From Dyadobacter sp. 676 (lineage in GTDB: Bacteria; Bacteroidota; Bacteroidia; Cytophagales; Spirosomataceae): 64,000 nt of DNA. Position numbers and translations under genes: made by a program. The stretch's first letter is position 1. Every line of letters starts with the position of its first letter. This document shows positions 16,346 to 25,435 of this stretch, piece after piece. The notes below the pieces were generated by a model. It was not told where the DNA came from, did not search any database, and was given only the letters and a program-made list of their open reading frames with translations. The stretch lies in the NCBI RefSeq assembly GCF_040448675.1, contig NZ_CP159289.1, positions 2,046,001 through 2,110,000 of the forward strand, in the 5' to 3' direction.

Positions 16346-17497
16346 ATGAAAAATTTAAAATGGCCACTCGTTCTGTTCGTCAGCATGTTCGCCTATGGCT
16401 GCGCGTCGAAAAGTGAAACTTTATCCGACACAAAGGACAGCATTCCGACGATCCCCGTGACGGAGCTCAGGCCTCAAAAAACAGAATTACACCGCGAGTA
16501 CGTGGGCAACATCCACGCTATGCGGAACGTCGAAATATATGCCCGTGTAAAAGGCTACCTCGAAGAAGTATACGTCGACGAGGGCAAGGAAGTCAAGAAG
16601 GGCCAAGTTTTGTTCCGTATCAATAACGAAGAATACGAAGCACAGCTCGCCAAAGCCAAGGCAACGCTCCAGAACGCGATCGCCGAAGCAAAGGGCGCCG
16701 AGCTGGAAGTGAAACGGGTGAAGCTGCTCGTAGATAAAAATGTGGTTTCAAAAACCGAGCTGGAAGTGGCACAGGCAAAACTGGCTGCGGCGAACGCCAA
16801 AATAGAAGAAGCCAAGTCGGAGAAGTCGAACGCGGCGATCCAGCTGGCACATACCGTGATCAAAGCGCCTTTCGATGGCGTGATCGACCGCCTGCCGCAC
16901 AAAATGGGGAGCCTGATCGACGAGGGGACATTGCTTACGACGCTGTCCGACACCAAAACGGTGTTCGCGTATTTCAATGTATCCGAAAACGAATACCTGG
17001 AATATGTAAAAGCGAGAGGCAATGCGCCGACCAAAAACGCAGTTGTGGAGCTGGAACTGGCCGATGGTTCTTTTTTCAAACACAAAGGGACCATTGAAAC
17101 GATGGAAGGAGCGTTCGATGAAGGCACGGGGTCTATCGCGTTCCGCGCCCGTTTCGCCAACCCCGAAAAATTGCTGAAACACGGCTCTACGGGCACGATC
17201 CGTCTTACCAACACGGTGGAAAACGCGATCTTGATCCCTCAAAAGGCCGCTTTCGAAATCCAGGACAAGAACTTCGTATATGTGCTGGGAAAAGACAACA
17301 AGGTCAAAACGCGCAGTTTTGTACCGCAGTCGCGGCTTTCTACTTTTTATGTAGTCAAATCAGGCCTGGAACCGGGAGAAACGATTGTTTACGAGGGCAT
17401 TCAGTCGTTGAGGGATGGTGCTACCATCAAGCCCAGGACAATTTCCATCGATACCACCGACGTGTCGGCCGAAAAAATCGAGCTTACCGCACGGTAG
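16346..17497 (+). CDS. RND efflux periplasmic adaptor lipoprotein
   Basis: A 383-residue membrane-fusion protein that bridges the inner-membrane pump and the outer-membrane channel. The signal MKNLKWPLVLFVSMFAYGC makes Cys19 the lipid anchor. Domains in order are a lipoyl half (GYLEEVYVDEGKEVKKGQ), a long alpha-helical hairpin rich in Ala/Lys/Glu (about 95-165), the second lipoyl half (IKAPFDGVIDRLPHKMGSLI), a beta-barrel and a membrane-proximal domain ending at GLEPGETIVYEGIQSLRDGATIKP. It is the first gene of a three-gene set with 29- and 66-base gaps. Similar systems export drugs, dyes or bile-like compounds. Confidence 0.93.
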   Translation: MKNLKWPLVLFVSMFAYGCASKSETLSDTKDSIPTIPVTELRPQKTELHREYVGNIHAMRNVEIYARVKGYLEEVYVDEGKEVKKGQVLFRINNEEYEAQLAKAKATLQNAIAEAKGAELEVKRVKLLVDKNVVSKTELEVAQAKLAAANAKIEEAKSEKSNAAIQLAHTVIKAPFDGVIDRLPHKMGSLIDEGTLLTTLSDTKTVFAYFNVSENEYLEYVKARGNAPTKNAVVELELADGSFFKHKGTIETMEGAFDEGTGSIAFRARFANPEKLLKHGSTGTIRLTNTVENAILIPQKAAFEIQDKNFVYVLGKDNKVKTRSFVPQSRLSTFYVVKSGLEPGETIVYEGIQSLRDGATIKPRTISIDTTDVSAEKIELTAR

Positions 17498-17526
17498 CAT
17501 TTCTTCTCCCATCTGAATTGTAGATT

Positions 17527-20500
17527 ATGTTTCAAAAATTCATCGAGCGACCGGTGCTCTCACTGGTCATCTCTATCTTCATAACCTTGCTCGGGGTGCT
17601 GGCGGTTCTGGAACTGCCCGTATCCCAATTTCCCGATATCGTGCCTCCGTCGGTGGTCGTAACCGCGACTTATACCGGCGCCAACGCCGAGGTATGCGTC
17701 GACGCCGTGGCTGTCCCGCTCGAAAAGGCGATCAATGGGGTGCCCGGCATGACTTACATGACCAGCGTATCGGGTAACGACGGTGTTACCACGATCAATA
17801 TTTCATTCAACGTGGGCGTCGACCCCGATCTGGCCGCGGTGAATGTACAGAACCGTGTGCAAACGGTGATCGACGAACTTCCGGAAGAAGTTATCAAGGC
17901 GGGTGTAAAGACCGAAAAAGAGGTAAATAGTATGCTCATGTACCTGGATATCATGAGCTCCGACACCACCGTGGGCGAGGATTTTGTGTACAACTTCGCC
18001 GATATCAATATTCTCAAAGAGCTGAAAAGGATCGACGGCGTGGGCCGCGCGCAGATCATGGGTAGCAAAGACTACTCCATGCGCGTATGGCTCCAACCCG
18101 ACCGCATGAACAGCTACAATGTCTCCGCCGACGAGGTTATCCAGGCCATCCGCGACCAGAACGTCGTGGCGGCGCCCGGAAAAACCGGTGTGAGCTCCGG
18201 CCGTGAAAAGAACGTATTGCAATATGTATTGAAATATACCGGCAAACTGTTCGAACCGGCGCAATACGAAAACATCGTGCTGCGCTCGAATCCCGACGGC
18301 TCTATCCTGAAATTGAAAGACGTCGCCAAGATCGAATTCGGTACGCTGGAATACGATATGGCCTCCAAATCAAACGGACGGCCTTCTGCTTCCATTATGA
18401 TCAAGCAACGCCCGGGCTCCAATGCCCAGGAGGTGATCCGGAACATCAAAAACAAAGTCGCGGAACTGAAAAAGACCACATTTCCTCCCGGAATGGACTA
18501 TTTCGTATCCTACGACGTTTCGCGCTTCCTCGACGCCTCCATTCACGAGGTTATCCGCACGCTCATCGAGGCATTTATTTTGGTAATCCTGATCGTGTAT
18601 CTGTTTTTGCAGGACTTCCGCTCGACGCTCATCCCCGCTCTCGCGGTACCGGTGGCGCTGGTGGGGACATTTGCATTCATGCAGCTTTTCGGGTTCTCCA
18701 TCAACCTGCTGACGCTTTTTGCATTGGTACTGGCGATCGGTATTGTGGTCGATAATGCCATTGTGGTCGTCGAGGCGGTGCACGCCAAGATGGCCGAAAA
18801 GCATCTGGACGCCAAAACCGCGACCATTGAATCGATGAAAGAAATGAGCGGGGCGATCATCGCGATCACGCTGGTAATGTCCGCGGTATTTGTCCCGGTA
18901 GCGTTCATGTCCGGGCCGGTTGGGATTTTCTACCGGCAGTTTTCCATTACCCTGGCGATTTCCATTGTCATTTCCGGTATCAATGCACTCACGCTCACGC
19001 CTGCATTATGCGCATTAATGCTGAAAAACACGCACGGGCAACCGGTTAAAAACAACCCGCTCACACGGTTCTTCAATGGGTTCAACAAAGGCTATAACGG
19101 TGTTCAAAGCGGCTACCGCAAACTTCTGGCCTCGATTGTCGGCCGCAGAATGATTACCGTCGGCTTGCTGATCGGGTTCTGCGTTGCTACTTTCGGCATC
19201 AACACCGTTTTGCCAACCGGGTTTATTCCAACCGAAGACCAGGGCGTGATCAACGTTAACGTCACAACGCCTGTTGGCGCCACTGTGGAACGTACCGAAG
19301 CGGTTCTCGACGAAATTCAGAAAGTAGCCGAAAGCCTCGAACCTGTGGAATCAGTTTCTTCCCTCTCGGGTTACAGCCTTCTAACCGAATCGGCGGGCTC
19401 ATCGTACGGGATGGCCATGATCAACCTGAAACCGTGGGATCAGCGGAAAGCTTCCGTACAGGACATTATCAAAGAAATGGAAGCCAAAACGAAGCATATC
19501 ACTGATGCGGAAATCCAGTTCTTCCCTCCTCCGACGGTACCTGGCTTTGGTAACTCCAGCGGCTTCGAGCTGCGCTTGCAGGACCGTTCGGGTAATGAGG
19601 ACCTGCAAAAAACCGCCGAGGTTACCAATAAGTTTATCAAAGACCTCGCCGCAACACCGGAGATCGCCGCCGCATTCAGTAGTTTCGATGCGAGCTTTCC
19701 TCAATATATGATCCACGTCGATTCGGACATTGCCGCTAAAAAGGGCGTCTCGGTAGATGTTGCAATGGGCACGCTCCAAACCATGATCGGTAGCTATTAT
19801 GCGTCCAACTTCATCCGTTTCGGGCAGATGTACAAAGTAATGGTGCAGGCCGATGCGAGCTTCCGGAAAAACCCCGAGGATATTCTCAAATTATACGTCA
19901 AAAATAACCGCGGCGAGATGGTGCCGTTGTCCACTTTTATCAGACTCGAAAGAGTGTACGGCCCCGAATTGCTGACGCGCTATAATATGTATACGTCGGC
20001 CATGATCAACGGCGATGCCGCACCGGGGTATAGTAGTGGTGACGCCATCAAGGCGGTGGAACGCGTCGCCGCCACCAGCCTGCCGAAAGGCTACACCTAC
20101 GACTGGTCGGGTATGACGCGCGAAGAGATCCTGTCGGGAAACCAGGCGGTTTTCATATTCGCAATCTGTCTTGTCTTTGTATATCTGCTGCTCGCAGCGC
20201 AGTATGAAAGCTTCCTGCTGCCGCTGCCGGTTATCCTTTCGCTTCCGACAGGTGTTTTCGGAGCATTCCTCGCCCTGAAATTAATGGGGCTGGAAAACAA
20301 CATTTACGCGCAGGTGTCGCTGGTCATGCTGATAGGCCTCCTGGGTAAAAACGCGATCCTGATAGTGGAATATGCGATTATCCGGCAAAAAGAAGGCCGC
20401 ACGGTCATCGAAGCGGTATTGGAGGGTGCTACCGAGCGTCTCCGGCCGATTTTGATGACCTCATTCGCATTCGTGGCTGGGCTTATTCCGCTTGTAATGG

Positions 20501-20685
20501 CTTCCGGCGCAGGGGCGATCGGCAACCGGTCTATCGGTACGACGGCTGCGGGCGGCATGCTTATCGGTACTGTTTTCGGGGTGATCATCATTCCGGGATT
20601 GTACGTCGTGTTTGCGGGCATGGTGAATAAGAAAAAGACGCCTCCTTCGGTAGTGGCTACGGAGGAAGAAGCATTGCTGCATTAA
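17527..20685 (+). CDS. RND efflux pump, HAE1 family permease
   Basis: A 1052-residue, 12-helix inner-membrane proton-driven exporter. The start MFQKFIERPVLSLVISIFIT is TM1, followed by the periplasmic porter domain and the second half beginning near residue 540. TM4 reads GIVVDNAIVVVEAV, so the second of the usual two Asp residues of the proton relay is Asn; TM10 keeps its Lys (GLLGKNAILIVEYAI). The FxGFxIPTEDQG segment appears as LPTGFIPTEDQG. It pairs with the adaptor upstream and the outer-membrane factor downstream. Substrates cannot be read from sequence. Confidence 0.95.
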   Translation: MFQKFIERPVLSLVISIFITLLGVLAVLELPVSQFPDIVPPSVVVTATYTGANAEVCVDAVAVPLEKAINGVPGMTYMTSVSGNDGVTTINISFNVGVDPDLAAVNVQNRVQTVIDELPEEVIKAGVKTEKEVNSMLMYLDIMSSDTTVGEDFVYNFADINILKELKRIDGVGRAQIMGSKDYSMRVWLQPDRMNSYNVSADEVIQAIRDQNVVAAPGKTGVSSGREKNVLQYVLKYTGKLFEPAQYENIVLRSNPDGSILKLKDVAKIEFGTLEYDMASKSNGRPSASIMIKQRPGSNAQEVIRNIKNKVAELKKTTFPPGMDYFVSYDVSRFLDASIHEVIRTLIEAFILVILIVYLFLQDFRSTLIPALAVPVALVGTFAFMQLFGFSINLLTLFALVLAIGIVVDNAIVVVEAVHAKMAEKHLDAKTATIESMKEMSGAIIAITLVMSAVFVPVAFMSGPVGIFYRQFSITLAISIVISGINALTLTPALCALMLKNTHGQPVKNNPLTRFFNGFNKGYNGVQSGYRKLLASIVGRRMITVGLLIGFCVATFGINTVLPTGFIPTEDQGVINVNVTTPVGATVERTEAVLDEIQKVAESLEPVESVSSLSGYSLLTESAGSSYGMAMINLKPWDQRKASVQDIIKEMEAKTKHITDAEIQFFPPPTVPGFGNSSGFELRLQDRSGNEDLQKTAEVTNKFIKDLAATPEIAAAFSSFDASFPQYMIHVDSDIAAKKGVSVDVAMGTLQTMIGSYYASNFIRFGQMYKVMVQADASFRKNPEDILKLYVKNNRGEMVPLSTFIRLERVYGPELLTRYNMYTSAMINGDAAPGYSSGDAIKAVERVAATSLPKGYTYDWSGMTREEILSGNQAVFIFAICLVFVYLLLAAQYESFLLPLPVILSLPTGVFGAFLALKLMGLENNIYAQVSLVMLIGLLGKNAILIVEYAIIRQKEGRTVIEAVLEGATERLRPILMTSFAFVAGLIPLVMASGAGAIGNRSIGTTAAGGMLIGTVFGVIIIPGLYVVFAGMVNKKKTPPSVVATEEEALLH

Positions 20686-20751
20686 GCCCCCTCGAATCCA
20701 GTTTTGGCCGCGGGGCATGTCCCTGCGGCTTTCCAATCAGATTTTATATTG

Positions 20752-22197
20752 ATGAAAAGAAATAAAAACTACGCTTCCGGCCTGTGGTTCGCTGCAATGC
20801 TGATTTCGGTATCGGGTTGTAAAATGATGCGACCTGTGGAGCAACGTGCACAAATTACAACACCGGCGACATTCGCAGGACAAGCCGATTCCAGCGGCAT
20901 CGCGTCGCTGCAATGGAAAACATTCTTCAACGACCGGCACCTCGCCGCGCTGATCGACACTGCCTTGCATAACAACCTGGACCTGAAAATGGCTGTTCAG
21001 CGCATTGAGATGGCAAGAAGTAACATCATGGCCGCTCATGGAGCATTGCTGCCGGTGGTAACCGGCGATGTATCCGGAGGTGGCCGGAAATTCGGCGATT
21101 ATACCATGGACGGTGTGGGTAATTACGATACCAATTTTTCCGAAAACATCGATGAAGACCGGCGCCTTCCCGCGCCTTTCCTGCCCGATTATTTTGTCGG
21201 TTTGCGCAGCTCGTGGGAGATCGATATCTGGGGTAAGCTCAAAAATCAGAAAAAAGCCGCATACACCCGCTTCCTTGCAAGCGAAAAAGGGCGCCAGGCG
21301 ATCGTTACCGGGCTTATTGCCGAAATCGCGCGTTCCTATTACGAATTGATGGCACTGGATACCGAGCTCGATATTATCCGCAAGAACATCGCATTGCAGG
21401 AGTCGGCCGTGGAAACCATTAAAATTCAGAAAGAAGCAGGCCGTGCCAACGAGCTCGGCGTGCGGCAGTTGACAGCCCAGTTGCTCAATACCCGCAGTCT
21501 CGAATATGAGGTACAGCAAAAGATCATCGAAATCGAAAACAATGTAAACCTGCTTGCCGGACGCTTCCCGCAACCCGTTACAAGAAGCACCACGCTCGAC
21601 CAGGTAATACCGGCGGTCGTTAGTGCCGGTATACCCGCCCAGATGTTGAAAAGAAGACCGGATATTCAGCAGGCGCAGCTCGATCTGCTTGCCAACTATT
21701 CGGAGCAACAGGCGGCACAACTGGCGTTCCTGCCCTCGTTGAATATTACCGCAGCCCTGGGATTCAGTGCATTTAAAAGCAACCTGCTTTTTTCTTCCGG
21801 TTCGCTAGCATATACCGCGCTTGGCGGACTAACAGCCCCTTTGATCAATCGAAAGGCATTAAAAGCGAACCGGAAACGCGCCGAAGCGGCAAGCCTGGAA
21901 GCGCTCTACGCTTATAACAAATCCGTTCTGAATGGATTCCGCGAGGTAAGCACCAGCCTTAAAAAGCTGGAAAACACCAAACAAATCGGCGAGTTGAAAA
22001 AGCAGGAGGTAGAAGTGCTGCAACAAGCCGTAGCAACTTCGAAAGACCTGTTTTTGACCGGCTATGCTTCCTACCTGGAAGTGATCACCGCACAGCGGAG
22101 CGTCTTGCAAGAGGAGTTGAACCTGACCAATGTGCAGAAAGAACAATTTCTGGCGTTGGTGGAGTTGTATAGGGCGCTTGGCGGAGGCTGGGAGTAG
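20752..22197 (+). CDS. Outer-membrane efflux lipoprotein, NodT/TolC family
   Basis: A 481-residue outer-membrane channel protein. The start at 20752 gives a lipoprotein signal MKRNKNYASGLWFAAMLISVSGC with the lipid Cys at 23; a start 16 codons earlier lacks it. The body shows the duplicated OEP pattern: NNLDLKMAVQRIEMARSN and SSWEIDIWGKLKNQKKAA in the first half, RRPDIQQAQLDLLANYSEQ and ALGGLTAPLINRKALKANRK in the second, ending ELYRALGGGWE. It completes the tripartite pump. A hairpin terminator follows at 22207-22238. Confidence 0.93.
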   Translation: MKRNKNYASGLWFAAMLISVSGCKMMRPVEQRAQITTPATFAGQADSSGIASLQWKTFFNDRHLAALIDTALHNNLDLKMAVQRIEMARSNIMAAHGALLPVVTGDVSGGGRKFGDYTMDGVGNYDTNFSENIDEDRRLPAPFLPDYFVGLRSSWEIDIWGKLKNQKKAAYTRFLASEKGRQAIVTGLIAEIARSYYELMALDTELDIIRKNIALQESAVETIKIQKEAGRANELGVRQLTAQLLNTRSLEYEVQQKIIEIENNVNLLAGRFPQPVTRSTTLDQVIPAVVSAGIPAQMLKRRPDIQQAQLDLLANYSEQQAAQLAFLPSLNITAALGFSAFKSNLLFSSGSLAYTALGGLTAPLINRKALKANRKRAEAASLEALYAYNKSVLNGFREVSTSLKKLENTKQIGELKKQEVEVLQQAVATSKDLFLTGYASYLEVITAQRSVLQEELNLTNVQKEQFLALVELYRALGGGWE

Positions 22198-22206
22198 ATT
22201 CTTAAT

Positions 22207-22238
22207 TATACCAGGAAGATTTTCACCTTCCTGGTATA
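22207..22238. terminator. Bidirectional hairpin between convergent genes
   Basis: TATACCAGGAAG (22207-22218) pairs perfectly with CTTCCTGGTATA (22227-22238) across an 8-base loop. It lies between the end of the efflux lipoprotein gene and the end of the minus-strand lipoprotein gene. The T tracts are weak. Confidence 0.6.
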
Positions 22239-22241
22239 ACC

Positions 22242-23666
22242 CTACTTTATTTCCACCACGCGTTCGAATGGTTCGCTTTTGTACTCCTCATGTGTCTCCG
22301 GGTTTGTGACAACCACACGCATGCGATATTTCCCGGGCAGGTAATTGGGATAAAACGCGTCTCCAAGCATACGTTCGGCACCTTCCTGATATGTGCTCAA
22401 ATTCCTTATCCAAATGTCTGTTCGCTTAACGTAGCCCGGCTGAGTAATGGATTCCAGTTCCACATCGAACCAGAGTCTTGAAGTTGTCCGATTTGCCAAT
22501 CCCCAGCGTAAGTCTCCTGTTTCTACCTCTTTTTTGAAAGTCACTGGCTTTTCCAGATACTTGTAGACGTCAGCATACTCTTGATTTTTGTCATTTGACC
22601 TTTCAAAAATCATTATGAATGGCTGTTGCGAGGTTTTCGTCACTGCAAACCGATAATTTTGAAAGGCCCAGGTTCCATCATAATAAGAGGCTAATTTTCC
22701 GTTTGTAAATATCTGCAAAGTGTAATAGCCCGGCTTGATGTTACGACCAGGATCAAATGTCAGGCTCTGTCCGAATGGGTCATATTTCGTGATTTTCGTT
22801 TGATGTTTCTTTCCCTCGGTATCGATAAGTACAATAGCCAGATTATTACTTTCATACAAGTTATATCCGGTAATCGTGACAGGTGCACCATTAATCGAAC
22901 GTTGAGGCAGGTAACCGCTCCACGACAATCGAATGGGCCCTTTCGTCAATACAAGAGGTTTTGATGCCGTCGCCATCCGACCATTTTTTTTGCGGAACGA
23001 CACCGTATAGGGCCCTGGCACGATGGGAGTAGCAAGGGGGATTACTAATTCCAATTGCCCATCCAGCGTGCCCGACTGTGAATGTTCTCCAAATCCAAAG
23101 TCGCAACCACCTATGGTTATCGCTGGTGCAGCCGGGTCCAACTGATGTTCCAAACGAATTTCGCCGGGTGATCCATCCAGGAAATTCCCCACTTTAATAT
23201 ACAGCGGTTCACCACGGGCTATCTGATATTGATTTTCTTTGTGTTCATCGGCCAGTTCGATCCTTAAAGGTGCGTTTTGAATAAATTGAAATGCATATTT
23301 GACTGTATCTGGCATCATCCCGGCATCCTTTCGGGTAACCATGAAAAATTTATCTTCTTGCGAGCCGGAAATCAAATCTATTCGAGTGCCGTACATTCTT
23401 GGCACCAGCTCTGCTCCTTTTGTTAGCTTGACTTTCGTGTACAATAGTGAGTGATTCATCCCCTCGGGTAGTTCGATAGTGATGATATTTTTCACTTGAT
23501 TGATAGAGACATTCTTTTTGTCGAATCCCACAACTTCCATTTCCACGATGCGGGGTTTGTCGCCAGGTAGAATATCCCGTTTCTCACATGCGCAAAAGAA
23601 TGCGAGAAGCCATGGCAGAAATCTCGTCAACGAAAAGTTATATCTGGCAATACATAAAGACCACAT
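22242..23666 (-). CDS. Hypothetical lipoprotein with IPT/TIG-like region
   Basis: A 474-residue exported protein. The start MWSLCIARYNFSLTRFLPW gives a signal ending at FFCAC with the probable lipid Cys at 27; a start 8 codons earlier overlaps the next gene. The body is beta-rich. Segments such as GPIRLSWSGYLPQRSINGAP and VTITGYNLYESNNLAIVLID look like an IPT/TIG immunoglobulin-like fold. A domain at the N-terminus begins VEMEVVGFDKKNVSINQVKN. No catalytic motif is recognised. It ends a three-gene minus-strand run with a sialate esterase-like gene 4 bases upstream, which suggests a surface-glycan role (inference). Confidence 0.6.
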   Translation of the reverse strand: MWSLCIARYNFSLTRFLPWLLAFFCACEKRDILPGDKPRIVEMEVVGFDKKNVSINQVKNIITIELPEGMNHSLLYTKVKLTKGAELVPRMYGTRIDLISGSQEDKFFMVTRKDAGMMPDTVKYAFQFIQNAPLRIELADEHKENQYQIARGEPLYIKVGNFLDGSPGEIRLEHQLDPAAPAITIGGCDFGFGEHSQSGTLDGQLELVIPLATPIVPGPYTVSFRKKNGRMATASKPLVLTKGPIRLSWSGYLPQRSINGAPVTITGYNLYESNNLAIVLIDTEGKKHQTKITKYDPFGQSLTFDPGRNIKPGYYTLQIFTNGKLASYYDGTWAFQNYRFAVTKTSQQPFIMIFERSNDKNQEYADVYKYLEKPVTFKKEVETGDLRWGLANRTTSRLWFDVELESITQPGYVKRTDIWIRNLSTYQEGAERMLGDAFYPNYLPGKYRMRVVVTNPETHEEYKSEPFERVVEIK

Positions 23667-23670
23667 ACCT

Positions 23671-25389
23671 CTATCTGTTAAGTTTGACAAACTTCTTACT
23701 CAAAAACAGATCTCCAATCTTAACTCTGCATATATAGGCTCCTGCGGCTAGATTCGTCAGGTCAAAAGGGTATTGGTAAGCCCCAACTGCGTGGTAGTTA
23801 TCTGCGATGGTGGTTATGATTGCACCACGTTCATCGACAATTTCAAGTCTGACAGTAGCGGGGGAATTGACCCCAAATTCAATATTAACCTGGTCATTCG
23901 CGGGATTAGGACTTACATGAAGTATCTGCCCGTAATCGACCGTTGAAACCATCTCCTCGGCGGACATCCGAAAAGAGCCTGATGGTAGCGGCGTATAAAT
24001 GGCCTGCGATACAACGACATTCTTGTTTCCTGCTTGTGCCATATAGCACCTGTATACCCCAGACGAGACGGTTATACTCTGTGTAGTTGCGAATGGCGGG
24101 TCATCAAATCGAGTATACTGGCCGCTCATCCATCGGTAAATGCTGTACCCGGCGGGCGCAGTCAATGTCACACTTCCACCATTTCCAGATGCGGTGATTT
24201 GCGGAAAAGCATTAGCTTGAATAGATGGATTTGCCGTAAAATTGCCGCCACTAAGCTCGTTATACCAAGCATCACCTAAATCCAGTAAGCCAGTTCCTGA
24301 AAAGTGGGGAGAATTTGTAGGTCTAAGAGGTTGGATATTGTCTGTCTGAGGGCCATATTTATTGGATCCTGCGACTGCATTTTGAGCTGCTATTATATCA
24401 GGATTTGTCGGTTGGAATGACCCGCTTGTTTCGTTATTGCGAGAAGCCCGCGAGATATACCAGACAAGATTCGCGTTGAAATCATTTCTGGAAGTACTCA
24501 CTAGCGTGTTCAATCGTGATTGATACTGTGCACTGGTTGTCAAACCCGCCCATTCGTCATGTGCATCGTTCTCGCCTTGATGCCAGAGTACTCCTCTTAC
24601 ACCAAACATCGAGCCATAGTAATTCAATGCGTTCTTTAAAATTTTGTAGGGTGCTCCCACATTCCCAGAACAAATTGATTGACCGTAAGTGGAAGTTGTG
24701 GCCACTCCGTTAATACCATCAATCCAATTTTTAAGTCCGGTATTCGCAATCGCAGCATTGAAAAAAGCAACGGGGACATTCTTATTCTGTGAGATCTTCT
24801 TTCCCAGCCTTGAATAGCACCAATTGTTGGGGCCTCGCATTCCTATTTTGCTCCCAACATCTATTGTAAACATGGAAGGAAACGGCGGCAGTTTTAGATC
24901 GCAAGGTTCATCCCGAGTGTCGGACACTACTCCTTTAAAGACGGGATCGGCAGGCAAAGTACTTGCGACACCTTGAGCGTTCGATTGCCCGCTTATAATG
25001 AAAACTTCCCCCAAACCCGCTGTTACACCTCCGCTAGCCATGGAGAAACCATTATTTATAGCCCGGATTTCTATATTGTACATTCCCGGGGAGACATATA
25101 CCTGAACTGAGAATATGCCTCCATAAGGCCTTGAATACTCAAATGTTGTCCAATCAATTGAAATTACTCCGGTTTCAAATCCTGTTTCAAGATTTATCGG
25201 TTTCACCCGATATTGTAACTGGTAATCTGAATTGCTAATTAAACATTGTCCTGCAACCCAAAAACTATTGTTGATTCCTCTCTGAAAAACAGTTTTATCA
25301 ACAGGCCAAGAAATAGAAATTTGAGAAAACGCATCTCCACCTGTTAGCAAGGCCACAATCAGAAGGCTCATAAATGAATAGTATTTCAT
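23671..25389 (-). CDS. Sialate O-acetylesterase-like SGNH hydrolase with type IX secretion tail
   Basis: A 572-residue secreted enzyme; the start MKYYSFMSLLIVALLTGGDAF gives the signal peptide, whereas the frame opens 14 codons earlier. The SASA-type esterase core shows the Ser motif GEVFIISGQSNAQGV and the block GVLWHQGENDAHDEW; a late His in NSPHFSGTGLLDLGDAW could complete the triad. The last 80 residues (HVSPNPANDQVNIEFG to FLSKKFVKLNR) are a Por-type sorting domain, so export by the type IX system to the cell surface is expected. It would remove acetyl groups from glycans. It sits 46 bases from a GDSL-type gene upstream. Confidence 0.8.
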   Translation of the reverse strand: MKYYSFMSLLIVALLTGGDAFSQISISWPVDKTVFQRGINNSFWVAGQCLISNSDYQLQYRVKPINLETGFETGVISIDWTTFEYSRPYGGIFSVQVYVSPGMYNIEIRAINNGFSMASGGVTAGLGEVFIISGQSNAQGVASTLPADPVFKGVVSDTRDEPCDLKLPPFPSMFTIDVGSKIGMRGPNNWCYSRLGKKISQNKNVPVAFFNAAIANTGLKNWIDGINGVATTSTYGQSICSGNVGAPYKILKNALNYYGSMFGVRGVLWHQGENDAHDEWAGLTTSAQYQSRLNTLVSTSRNDFNANLVWYISRASRNNETSGSFQPTNPDIIAAQNAVAGSNKYGPQTDNIQPLRPTNSPHFSGTGLLDLGDAWYNELSGGNFTANPSIQANAFPQITASGNGGSVTLTAPAGYSIYRWMSGQYTRFDDPPFATTQSITVSSGVYRCYMAQAGNKNVVVSQAIYTPLPSGSFRMSAEEMVSTVDYGQILHVSPNPANDQVNIEFGVNSPATVRLEIVDERGAIITTIADNYHAVGAYQYPFDLTNLAAGAYICRVKIGDLFLSKKFVKLNR

Positions 25390-25435
25390 AGTGTGATAGT
25401 TATCTAGACTTCGAAATGAAAGGATATACAAATGG

